A stretch of DNA of 64,000 nt, taken from assembly GCF_038502225.1 (NCBI RefSeq), contig NC_091369.1, positions 15,336,197 through 15,400,196 on the forward strand, read 5' to 3'. The position numbers were made by a program, and so were the translations under genes. This stretch comes from Cherax quadricarinatus (taxonomy: Eukaryota; Arthropoda; Malacostraca; Decapoda; Parastacidae). Positions 8,962 through 18,814 of this stretch are shown here, piece by piece; position 1 is the stretch's first letter; every line of letters starts with the position of its first letter. Under the pieces are notes generated by a model. The model worked only from the letters and a program-made list of their open reading frames with translations, made no database searches and was not told the origin of the DNA.

Positions 8962-9121
8962 TGGTAGGATTATTATTATAATCAAAAAAGAAGCGCTAAG
9001 CCACAAGGAGAAGAAAATATTCAAACAGCTCCGGGGAGAACCTTGAGTTTTCCCTGAGGTACGTTTATTGTCTTCTCTGAGGATGAGGGTCCCCAGTCCA
9101 GCTATAGAGGTGGTACCTCCC

Positions 9122-9128
<7 letters not shown>
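8962..9128 (-). mobile_element. 3' end of I-like LINE family Q or a SINE sharing its tail
   Basis: Read on the minus strand the segment ends in TTAGCGCTTCTTTTTT, then ATTATAATAATAAT. The near-complete LINE at 54608-61213 ends with the same TAGCGCTTCTTTTTTATTATAAT. Upstream of this shared tail the two differ, so this is either another LINE subfamily or a SINE that uses the LINE's 3' end. Confidence 0.5.

Positions 9129-9163
<35 letters not shown>
9129..9163. repeat. (TA)n microsatellite
   Basis: TA tract directly before an HH-G unit. Confidence 0.9.
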
Positions 9164-9166
<3 letters not shown>

Positions 9167-9272
9167 ATAAGATCACAGTAAACAGGTGATTTCAGAATAT
9201 GCAAAACAACCACTCTGAAAGAATAGAGAAATTCCAAGCGCTTTCGTGACTACTCACATTATCAAGGAACTA
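9164..9272 (-). mobile_element. HH-G unit with hammerhead-like motif
   Basis: On the minus strand (motif 9232-9269): UUCC, UUGAUAA, U, stem GUGA-GUAG-UCAC, GAA, AGCGCU, U, GGAA. Stem I pairs UUCC/GGAA, and stem III would be the palindrome AGC/GCU. The family carries no AATAAA after the motif. The unit ends where the RNase H LINE begins at about 9273. Confidence 0.5.
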
Positions 9273-10935
9273 GGGTTGGGGCCAGCCTCGAGGTCATGAG
9301 GTTGTTCTACATCCAGGCAATACGTTCCCTCGTTGACTATGGGGCACTTGCTCTGGTTCACTCCAGAGCCACAAACATCAAATCCCTCTATGTCATCCAG
9401 AACACAGCTGTACGGGCAATGCTGGGGGCTCCTAGGTGGGCCAATGCAGTGGCTCTGAACCTTGAGGTGCAGCTACAGCCTCTTGAAGACAGGATCCAAC
9501 TGGTAGCTGCCAGGAGGATTGCAAAGTATCACCGACTCCCAGGGGCTGACAAACTGATGAGAGATTTACGGGTCCGCCAGGGACAGGTCATTCCACTGCA
9601 TCCCGGCCGCCGATGGATGTGGTCGGTAGCAGATGCCACACAGAAGCTCTTGCCCATGACATTGCTCCAGGCGGGAGGCTGCGACAGACTGGCAGCGAAC
9701 TACACGGTGCCACCCCCTTGGGCACCAGAGCTGTTTGCGGTGAGCTGGACAACCCTACCAGACAGCAAGAGGCATTGCACCCGGGACATTCTGCACCACC
9801 TTGCCTCGGCTAGCATTGTGGGTGCGGAAGGCCCAGGGTGTGTGCCATATTACACTGATGGCTCCAGAGACCCAGTGGCAGGCCGCACAGCTGCTGGGAT
9901 GTTCCACAGCAATCTGACAGCAGGTTGGGGCCTCCCAGACCATTGTACCATCCTCCAGGCCGAACTCTTTGCCATCCAACAAGCTCTGCGGCATGCTCTT
10001 GCAGACCATCAGCATCCCCCCATCATCCACGTTGATTCCAAGGCAGCGATCCAAGCGCTTATGCACAGAGAGCCAAAGGACAACACACTTAATCACATCC
10101 ATCCGGGGTGACCTGCAGACTCTCATGGCCCAGGGTCGCAGGGCTACCATCAACTGGATCCCGAGCCATGTGGGTATCCCTGGCAATGATGCTGCAGATG
10201 AGGCTGCTAGGACAGCAACCCTCGAGGCACAGCCACGTGCTGCGATCTCCATCAGCCTCAGCCAGATTGCGCTGTTGGCTGCTGGTGCGGCGAGGCGCCC
10301 ATTCCCTGACCCTGGGGAGTCACGGAGCCTCTGTTGGTATGTCAGGGCGACCCACAGGGTGCCCCCTCCAAGTATTCGGACACAGTCCAGGGAACTGAGG
10401 GTGCATATCCACCGCCTACGCTCAGGGTATCCCACCACTGCGCGGATTGTTGAACGGGCACGAGAGGAGCTCTGTGCCCATTGTGACCGAATGGTTCCGC
10501 AGCCCTTGGTGCACTACCTGTTAGACTGCCCGGCTACGATGCCCCTTCGCCGTAGACACTTCCCAATGACCCCAGTAGGGCAGACCCGAGAGGATGAGGC
10601 AGCACATCTTGTGTACTTAGCTGTCAGGGACTTGGAAACCTTACTTCCAGTCCTTGCACGTCATCCGCCCCCCCGCTGAAGTTGTGCGAGGGCCTGCTTT
10701 GGGCCTCCATTGCACTGCACACCAGCCACTGTTAGTGCACACTAACGTTTGGTACGTCATCTGGTCATAGGGCCGGTGAAGTAACCCCCCCCCCCTTCCT
10801 GCTGAAGACCTGCCACACAGGTGCAAGTAACGATAAATGTCACTTCCCTACCCGGGGAGCCAATGCCGGGTCACCAAAATGGAAGAGACCCGGGCCGGGA
10901 TTACCGGCTAATCAAATAGAATAGAATAGAATAGA
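9273..10935 (+). mobile_element. I-like LINE family P, 3' part with RNase H domain
   Basis: The element is 5'-truncated at about 9273, covers the RT C-terminal region and an RNase H domain, and ends in a 3' UTR with a (AATAG)n tail at about 10915-10936. RNase H downstream of RT places it in the I group of clades (I, Nimb, Outcast, R1, LOA); the exact clade cannot be fixed by eye. A second 3' end of a related element follows at once (10940-11232). Base composition here is clearly more GC-rich than in the surroundings. Confidence 0.75.
9296..10679 (+). pseudogene. ORF2 fragment: RT C-terminus plus RNase H, one frameshift
   Basis: Two overlapping frames (9296-10111 and 9969-10679) together form one protein end; a frameshift lies between about 10080 and 10110. 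The first frame has QNTAVRAMLGAPRW (RT C-terminal region) and RNase H residues Asp188 in YTDGS, Glu223 in LQAEL and Asp247 in HVDSK. The second has INWIPSHVGIPGNDAADEA with the fourth acidic residue (Asp74), then a cysteine/histidine cluster CAHC...VHYLLDC as in many I-like elements. All four RNase H acidic residues are kept, so the break is probably recent. The product would act on RNA-DNA hybrids during target-primed reverse transcription. Confidence 0.8.
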
Positions 10936-10939
10936 ATGT

Positions 10940-11232
10940 TTTGATCGATACTATGCCTAACCCTTCTAGGGTAGGGTAGGTGCCTGAGCCCGAGCCTTTA
11001 GCTCATAAGACTGTCATTCCAATTTGCCCCCTTGGGGCGGGGATGGCAGACCAGAGAGGCCTAGCTTGTGGCTAGGCCTGGGGACAGTTGGTCCCAAAGA
11101 TGAGGAGGTACTTGTACCTCCTACCATGGGAGACTTCGGTCTCAGACACTCCCTAAAGAGGGAGCCAACGCCGGGCCACCACTTGGAAAAGGCCCGGGCC
11201 GGGAGAATACCGGCTAATCTTTAATAATAAAA
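10940..11232 (+). mobile_element. Second LINE P-like 3' UTR in tandem
   Basis: It shares with the end of the preceding element the blocks GGGAGCCAACGCCGGGCCACC (first copy GGGAGCCAATGCCGGGTCACC) and GGCCCGGGCCGGGA...ACCGGCTAATC. It ends in TTTAATAATAAAAATAA instead of (AATAG)n. No coding sequence is left, so this is a strongly truncated copy of a sister subfamily. Confidence 0.6.
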
Positions 11233-11269
11233 ATAAGAGAATGTTTCCTGCTCATTGTTTATTCTATAT

Positions 11270-11720
11270 TTTCAGTGTCTGCAATTAGTAATTCCTTTAT
11301 GAAATTGCTAATAAATACTTAGAAAGGCTGTTAGTTTTCATTGACAATGCAGGTTGATTAATATTAATCTGTTTGATGCTAAAACAAAGTTTGACTGCTC
11401 GCAGTTCTAGGCTGAAAATAAACATGAAAATGCTTTGGTGTTGTCTTTCAATGAAATTTTTCGCCCAGCTCTGAAACGTTAAAAACATTCCATGCTATAG
11501 ATGCGTAAAAGCACCAACACTTAAACGTTAGCTCATATACAACTCACATAAGTGTCTCACTTGGTGTGTATATTGATCCCTTCTTAGGAATGTTACAAAA
11601 TATCCACTAGACAAACAAGGAAGGCTTAGAAAGCTAGGCTCCAGTACCACAAATATATGCTTGATCCCTCTCAGAAATTAAGTGCTCTGTCCCTTCTCTT
11701 CACGGTCACTGGATAAAGGT
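11270..11720 (+). repeat. Diverged dispersed repeat, copy 2
   Basis: Counterpart of 1100-1560 in the same orientation, with the landmarks listed there. No reading frame is conserved between the two copies. Confidence 0.5.
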
Positions 11721-12045
11721 AAAAGAATTGAGTTTAACAAAAATGGAAGAGAAATAGCTCGGAACTCTCGACAGAGTATAGTGAAACATATGAAAGGCCA
11801 GATGTTTACTGAGTGAAGTCATAAATACACACAAAAACACACGCATTGAAGACCTGCCTGTGTTGCATAATTGTTCTGGCCAGTGCTTATTGTAATTCAG
11901 TCCCAGAAAATGCATGTTTTCCAGAACTGTGGAGGGCAAAGAAGATGCGTAGCAAAATAGAGCTCGGGAACGAAGGCTGTAAACCTCCTTTAAGGAAAAG
12001 GACATCGGAGTGAACATAGTGCCAAGCATATCACTTGAGGTATGC
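11721..12045. other. No gene recognised
   Basis: A 107-codon minus-strand frame (11706-12029) shows no domain, signal or repeat that I know. I treat it as chance. Confidence 0.35.
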
Positions 12046-12049
12046 GCTG

Positions 12050-12232
12050 AGGTTAGGTTAGGTAATGTTCGTCAGGAAACAGGAGAAGTGTTTCCTGACG
12101 TGGGTCTTAGATTATGACCCGCCGTTGGAGCTTTTGGTCATCTGACCGAGGCCTTCCACTGGCTTACCGGTCCACCCCTTTAAAAATTATGGTCATAGCT
12201 ACAACCATTTTTTTTGGCGCTAACTGAATAAC
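12050..12232 (+). other. Hairpin-rich, possibly transcribed repeat
   Basis: Several perfect inverted repeats follow one another: CGTCAGGAAAC / GTTTCCTGACG (12070-12100), GGGTC / GACCC, GGTCA-TC-TGACC, and a GGCC-rich segment. The segment ends before CCATTTTTTTT, a Pol III-like T run. The sequence is unlike its AT-rich neighbours. I cannot assign it to a known ncRNA. Confidence 0.35.
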
Positions 12233-12384
12233 CTCTGCAGTATGCCTAATCGGAAAATTTAGGATTAGCTTTTAAGAGCTAAATCATTTAAATCACTATA
12301 TATGAAGAATGTTTAACTATCTTTAAAAATGCACTACCTTACTGAAATTCACACTAGATTAAGCCTGTCAATAAAATGGAAAAA

Positions 12385-12779
12385 TAACAGGTTTGTAACA
12401 AGTCAAAGCCTAGCGCTAAGTGAGGAGAGACTGAGAGATCTGTAACTGAAGACAGGGGACAGAAGGACCAGGGAACACACGATAACAACTAAGAAAATGT
12501 TGGGGAGACCAATAGGGTTACAATAGCTAGGTTGTTGGAGAGAGGTAAGCAGGTGCACTAAGGCACAATTAAGGTAAAATAAATACTGAGGAAGTATTTC
12601 TTCAGGCCCAGAGTGGTCAGGAAGTGGACTGACTAGGACAGTAAAAGGGTTGGTGCAGGAGCTATTCTCTGTTTAAGAAACAGGAAAAGTTCACGAAGCC
12701 AGGAGAGAGTGAACCCAGTTACGGCTATTTTGAGAGACGGCTTCGAGCTGAGACTCTGCCTCTGCATCCCTTCCTCCTT

Positions 12780-12857
<78 letters not shown>

Positions 12858-12941
12858 ACTAGTAGCGACCAGTGAAGAGGCGGGACCAGGAGCTTGGACT
12901 CGACCCCCCTGCAACCTCAACTAGGTCAGTACAACTAGGCG

Positions 12942-12980
<39 letters not shown>
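12385..12980 (+). mobile_element. Relic 3' part of CR1-like LINE family Z with (CA)n tail
   Basis: Translated pieces such as LSEERLRDL and DRRTREHTITTKKML match LSYEERLSEIGLT...DRRVRGDMMTTYKIL in the copy at 49.9-52.6 kb. The 3' UTR has CAGTGAAGAGGCGGGACCAGGAGC...ACTCGACCC and GGCGAGTACA, then (CA)n at 12944-12980; the other copy has the same blocks and (CA)n. An additional (CA)n (12781-12857) interrupts the 3' part. Stops and frameshifts are numerous. Confidence 0.6.
12781..12857. repeat. (CA)n microsatellite
   Basis: CA tract with one AAA interruption near 12820; open frames across it are artefacts. Confidence 0.95.
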
Positions 12981-12983
<3 letters not shown>

Positions 12984-13044
12984 ATATCAGAGGACTGAAA
13001 GCGGTACACGACAGAATTTAATATTAAAGCAACATCATCTCGGT

Positions 13045-13540
13045 ATCCTGGCAACAAGCAGCTGGTCGGAGCGGCACGACCAGCAAAGTAACAATTTTTT
13101 TATTGCTTTCATTAAACATCCTCCAGGTAAAAAACAATAAAAGGCTTTTCTAGAGCAATGCTGCCCACGATTCTTGGTATGTTGAATGTGAGTTCCAGAT
13201 GTAATTTTTTTTCTTCCTTTCTTCTTGCCTCAAGTCTGTTTAGGTGGACGGAGAAAGGAAATGGTCCTGAAGTTGCCCATTTTATAATACTCAATGTTTG
13301 GGTAAAAACATTATCCTTTAGGCTCGTGTGCTTAATTCCTATTCTTTATAAAAAAAAATTATTGAGTAATTCCTCTTTCTTTAAAAACCTTGTGCTTGTA
13401 GAATCGCCCAAAGAGTTGATGTTTACGCTTGTTAATAATATAAAAGGCAGTGATTTACTGACTCAATTTTCTTATGTTTTTTTCGTACCAGTGGCTTCAG
13501 AAGGAAAGTTAATTTTTTTCAAGATCGGCTAGAGATAGCT
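13045..13540 (+). repeat. Second diverged dispersed repeat, copy 1
   Basis: Aligns with 23238-23690 in the same orientation: GCAACAAGCAGCTGGTCGGA / GCAACGAGCAGCTAGCCAGA, GACCAGCA in both, TTTATTGC in both, ACTTGGTATG-like, TTCTTGCCTCAAGTCTGTT / TTTTGCTTCAAGCCTGTT. Open frames in it (for example 13158-13532) are not shared, so this is non-coding. Confidence 0.5.
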
Positions 13541-13819
13541 AACAATGCTACTCTTCCAAAGTGATAAGCTATGGGTGACTCTCTACTGATGACTGTCACT
13601 GGACGACTCTTTCAATGTTACTATCTTACAGTGGCTGTCTCTGCAGCAGGAGATATCGCGCGGGTCGAGATCTCTTTTGGGACACTGACCAAAACATTCA
13701 TAGCCTGAGCCAAGAAAAAAGATTCTTGCATCTCTTTTCCAACCCCGATACCAGCGAAAGAAATATTAGGAGCATGTACTCGGGAAAGATAAAACAAGCT
13801 TGGGCTCACTAAAACCTCG

Positions 13820-13935
13820 AACTCTACTGTGACTTTGTAAATGGTCCAAGTGGGACCATTTACCAAGTGGGACCATTTACCAAGTGGGACCATTTACCAA
13901 GTGGGACCATTTACGTCGTTGTAAGCGCCTCTCTC
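13820..13935 (+). mobile_element. HH-F fragment with 17-bp internal tandem repeat
   Basis: The HH-F sequence GTGACTTTGTAAATGGTCCAAG is followed by four copies of a 17-bp unit containing AAGTGGGACCATTTAC (13847-13914), then GTCGTTGTAAGCGCCTCTCTCC as in the rest of HH-F. The expanded unit replaces stem II and the GAAAC core. Confidence 0.65.
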
Positions 13936-14235
13936 CTTTATACGGGTTATTTGTGCTTTGTTCCAGTTACAGTACTATACTGTTTACGCAACACGCAAAA
14001 TCCCAATATTCCACTCAGGTTATTAGCAGCGCCTTGCACGAGCTGACAGGCGTTTTGACGAAGTACTTGTTAGTATGCTTGGGGACAATTAGTCAAGCGC
14101 TCTTGACGCTCTCAGGTGACCTGAAGAGCGTTGGGGAACTAGAAATTAGTGATGAAGAGCTCACAAGTTTCGACATACACACAGCAGTATCAGATACATC
14201 GTTTTGAAGGTTAGCAATGTGGCAGATAACATGGC
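13936..14235. other. No gene recognised
   Basis: An open frame (13884-14207) starts inside the HH-F fragment and carries no recognisable motif. Confidence 0.3.
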
Positions 14236-14238
14236 TAA

Positions 14239-14308
14239 CATCGACCAACTAGAGATTTTAACAGTGCAAGGAATTCCTTGCATTGTTAAAATCTCTAGTT
14301 GGTCGATG
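14239..14308. repeat. 35-bp near-perfect palindrome
   Basis: Arms 14239-14273 and 14274-14308 meet at GGAATTCC with no spacer. One position (in ACAGTGC / GCATTGT) does not match and would form a G-U pair in RNA. Confidence 0.85.
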
Positions 14309-14526
14309 CATGCAGGGGATGAGATGAAAAGCTGTAAGCCTTCTCCCTGAAAGCTGGCTGCCTTGGATCAACGTCTAGCATTGTGCTAGGCTCCAAGGCA
14401 TTGGTCCATTGTGGTGAGAATGGTAAAGCACTGCGTACCTTGTTCCAAGGTTCGTGTCTCCTTCGGCCAGAGATCAGTGTTTGTGCATATTTCGCCTGCT
14501 CTTGCGAATTCCTTGCATATATACAC

Positions 14527-15356
<830 letters not shown>

Positions 15357-15357
<1 letters not shown>

Positions 15358-15381
15358 CCATATATATACATATATATAAAT

Positions 15382-15453
<72 letters not shown>
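15357..15453. repeat. (TA)n microsatellite
   Basis: TA tract with a few AAA interruptions. Another TA tract, 15551-15642, lies after the HH-G fragment at 15454-15550. Confidence 0.95.
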
Positions 15454-15456
<3 letters not shown>

Positions 15457-15554
15457 ATAAGATCACAGTAAACAGGTGATTTCCGAATATGCAAAACAAC
15501 CACTCTGAAAGAATAGAGAAATTCCAAGCGCTTTCGCGACTACTCACATTATAA

Positions 15555-15644
<90 letters not shown>

Positions 15645-15814
15645 GCAAAATAATCACTGTGAAAGGATAGTGAAATTCCAAGCGCTTTCGTGACTTCTCA
15701 CATTATCATGGAACATATAGTTCCTTGATAATGTGAGAAGTCACGAAATCGCTTGGAATTTCACTATCCTTTCACAGTGGTTGTTTTGCATATTCTGATA
15801 TCACCTGTTTACTG
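15454..15814. mobile_element. HH-G units: truncated copy and inverted pair
   Basis: 15454-15550 is a truncated minus-strand copy. 15643-15814 is an inverted pair centred near 15717. Hammerhead-like motifs are at 15676-15713 (minus; UUCC/GGAA with one offset base) and 15721-15758 (plus: UUCC, UUGAUAA, U, GUGA-GAAG-UCAC, GAA, AUCGCU, U, GGAA). The pair ends at CACCTGTTTACTGT, where the RTE-like LINE begins. Confidence 0.55.
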
Positions 15815-15820
15815 TTTAGT

Positions 15821-18346
15821 GTGAGAGTAATGGTGGTTAGGGATTTCAATGCTAAAGTGGGTAAAAATGTTATGGAGGGAGTAGTAGGTAAATTTGGGGT
15901 GCCAGGGGTAAATGTAAATGGGGAGCCTTTAATTGAGCTATGTGTAGAAAGAAATTTGGTAATAAGTAATACATATTTAATGAAAAAGAGGATAAATAAA
16001 TATACAAGGTATGATGTAGCACGTAATGAAAGTAGTTTGTTAGATTATGTATTGGTGGATAAAAGGTTGATGGGTAGGCTCCAGGATGTACATGTTTATA
16101 GAGGGGCAACTGATATATCGGATCATTATTTAGTTGTAGCTACAGTTAGAGTAAGAGGTAGATGGGAAAAGAGGAATGTGGCAACAACAAGTAAGAGGGA
16201 GGTGAAAGTGTATAAACTAAGGGAGGAGGAAGTTCGGGCGAGATATAAGCGACTATTGGCAGAAAGGTGGGCTAGTGCAAAGATGAGTAGTGGGGGGGTT
16301 GAAGAGGGTTGGAATAGTTTTAAAAATGCAGTATTAGAATGTTTGACAGAAGTTTGTGGTTATAGGAGGGTGGGGGCAGGAGGAAAGAGGGGTGAATGGT
16401 GGAATGATGAAGTAAAGGGTGTGATAAAAGAGAAAAAGGTAGCTTACGAGAGGTTTTTACAAAGCAGAAGTGTTATAAGAAGAGCAGAGTATATGGAGAG
16501 TAAAAGAAAGGTGAAGAGAGTGGTGAGAGAGTGCAAAAGGAGAGCAGATGAAAGAGTGGGAGAGGCACTGTCAAGAAATTTTAATGAAAATAAGAAAAAA
16601 ATTTGGAGTGAGTTAAACAAGTTAAGAAAGCCTAGGGAAAGTATGGATTTGTCAGTTAAAAACAGAGTAGGGGAGTTAGTAGATGGGGAGAGGGAGGTAT
16701 TAGGTAGATGGCGAGAATATTTTGAGGAACTTTTAAATGTTGAGGAAGAAAGGGAGGCGGTAATTTCATGCACTGGCCAGGGAGGTATACCATCTTTTAG
16801 GAGTGAAGAAGAGCAGAATGTAAGTGTGGTGGAGATACGTGAGGCATTACGTAGAATGAAAGGGGGTAAAGCAGCTGGAACTGATGGGATCATGACAGAA
16901 ATGTTAAAAGCAGGGGGGGATATAGTGTTGGAGTGGTTGGTACTTTTGTTTAATAAATGTATGAAAGAGGGGAAGGTACCTAGGGATTGGCAGAGAGCAT
17001 GTATAGTCCCTTTATATAAAGGGAAAGGGGACAAAAGAGATTGTAAAAATTATAGAGGAATAAGTTTACTGAGTATACCAGGAAAAGTATACGGTAGGGT
17101 TATAATTGAAAGAATTAGAGGTAAGACAGAATGTAGGATTGCGGATGAGCAGGGAGGCTTCAGAGTGGGTAGGGGATGTGTAGATCAAGTGTTTACATTG
17201 AAGCATATATGTGAACAGTATTTAGATAAAGGCAGGGAAGTTTTTATTGCATTTATGGATTTAGAAAAGGCATATGATAGAGTGGATAGAGGAGCAATGT
17301 GGCAGATGTAGCAAGTATATGGAATAGGTGGTAAGTTACTAAATGCTGTAAAGATCTTTTATGAGGATAGTGAGGCTCAGGTTAGGGTGTGTAGAAGAGA
17401 GGGAGAATACTTCCCGGTAAAAGTAGGTCTTAGACAGGGATGTGTAATGTCACCATGGTTGTTTAATATATTTATAGATGGGGTTGTAAAAGAAGTAAAT
17501 GCTAGGGTGTTCGGGAGAGGGGTGGGATTAAATTATGGGGAATCAAATTCAAAATGGGAATTGACACAGTTACTTTTTGCTGATGATACTGTGCTTATGG
17601 GAGATTCTAAAGAAAAATTGCAAAGGTTAGTGGATGAGTTTGAGAATGTGTGTAAAGGTAGAAAGTTGAAAGTGAACATAGAAAAGAGTAAGGTGATGAG
17701 GGTATCAAATGATTTAGATAAAGAAAAATTTGATATCAAATTGGGGAGGAGGAGTATGGAAGAAGTGAATGTTTTCAGATACTTGGGAGTTGACGTGTCG
17801 GCGGATGGATTTATGAAGGATGAGGTTAATCATAGAATTGATGAGGGGAAAAAGGTGAGTGGTGCGTTGAGGTATATGTGGAGTCAAAAAACGTTATCTA
17901 TGGAGGCTAAGAAGGGAATGTATGAAAGTATAGTAGTACCAACACTCTTATATGGATGTGAAGCTTGGGTGGTAAATGCAGCAGCGAGGAGACGGTTGGA
18001 GGCAGTGGAGATGTCCTGTCTAAGGGCAATGTGTGGTGTAAATATTATGCAGAAAATTCGGAGTGTGGAAATTAGGAGAAGGTGTGGAGTTAATAAAAGC
18101 ATTAGTCAGAGGGCAGAAGAGGGGTTGTTGAGGTGGTTTGGTCATTTAGAGAGAATGGATCAAAGTAGAATGACATGGAAAGCATATAAATCTATAGGGG
18201 AAGGAAGGAGGGGTAGGGGTCGTCCTCGAAAGGGTTGGAAAGAGGGGGTAAAGGAGGTTTTGTGGGCTAGGGGCTTGGACTTCCAGCAAGGGTGCATGAG
18301 AGTGTTAGATAGGAGTGAATGGAGGCGAATGATACTTGGGACCTGA
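15821..18346 (+). pseudogene. ORF2 (endonuclease end, RT, C-terminal domain) with one nonsense codon
   Basis: One frame runs from 15821 to 18346 with a single TAG at 17309-17311, where the copy at 35.8 kb has TTG (Leu). Endonuclease residues: VVRDFNAKVG (the usual Gly before Asp is Arg), LLDYVLV and ISDHYLVV. RT motifs: AAGTDGI, NYRGISLLS, MDLEKAYDRV, LRQGCVMSPWLFN and the catalytic LLFADDTVL. The thumb has VFRYLGVDVSADG, and SLRAMCGV-like and WFGHLERM blocks follow. The open reading on both sides of the stop suggests a fairly young copy. The N-terminal half of the endonuclease is missing. Confidence 0.85.
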
Positions 18347-18642
18347 CGATCTGTTGGAGTGTGAGCAGGGTAATATTTAGTGAAGGGATTCAGGGAAACC
18401 GGTTATGTTCATATAGTCGGACTTGAGTCCTGGAAATGGGAAGTACAATGCCTGCACTTTAAAGGAGGGGTTTGGGATATTGGCAGTTTGGAGGGATATG
18501 TTGTGTATCTTTATACGTATATGCTTCTAAGCTGTTGTATTCTGAGCACCTCTGCAAAAGCAGTGATAATGTGTGAGTGTGGTGAAAGTGTTGAATGATG
18601 ATGAAAGTATTTTCTTTTTGGGGATTTTCTTTCTTTTTTGGG

Positions 18643-18659
18643 TCACCCTGCCTCGGTGG
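18643..18659 (+). promoter_or_regulatory. Conserved 3'-terminal hairpin of RTE-like LINE
   Basis: TCACC-CTGCCTC-GGTGG. The same 5-bp stem and 7-nt loop occur at 37477-37493 (TCACC/GGTGG) and, on the minus strand, at 41895-41911 (CCACC/GGTGG). LINE RTs are known to recognise 3' hairpins, so this is a likely template-recognition signal. Confidence 0.55.
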
Positions 18660-18674
18660 GAGACGGCCAACTTG

Positions 18675-18706
<32 letters not shown>

Positions 18707-18708
<2 letters not shown>

Positions 18709-18730
18709 ATATATATATATATATATATAT

Positions 18731-18811
<81 letters not shown>
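18707..18811. repeat. (TA)n microsatellite after poly-A
   Basis: TA tract that starts directly after the LINE poly-A, with a TTAAA interruption at about 18730. Confidence 0.95.

Positions 18812-18814
<3 letters not shown>

Larger units (their letters stand above)
15815..18706 (+). mobile_element. RTE-like LINE, copy 1 (5'-truncated, poly-A tail)
   Basis: Covers the end of the endonuclease, the RT, a C-terminal domain with LLRWFGHLERM and GRRGRGRPRKGW, and a 3' UTR of about 330 bp. The 3' UTR ends with a hairpin (18643-18659) and A27 at 18680-18706. Two more copies are in the window (35454-37507, 41859-45437). RTE-like is my best assignment from the C-terminal signature; the clade was not checked. 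Confidence 0.85.

Noticed and set aside
9755..10438. 227-codon minus-strand ORF
   Set aside because: Shadow of the RNase H-coding plus strand in GC-rich DNA.
16444..17034. 196-codon minus-strand ORF
   Set aside because: Antisense of the RTE-like ORF2. The same is true for 43425-44096 on the plus strand against copy 3.
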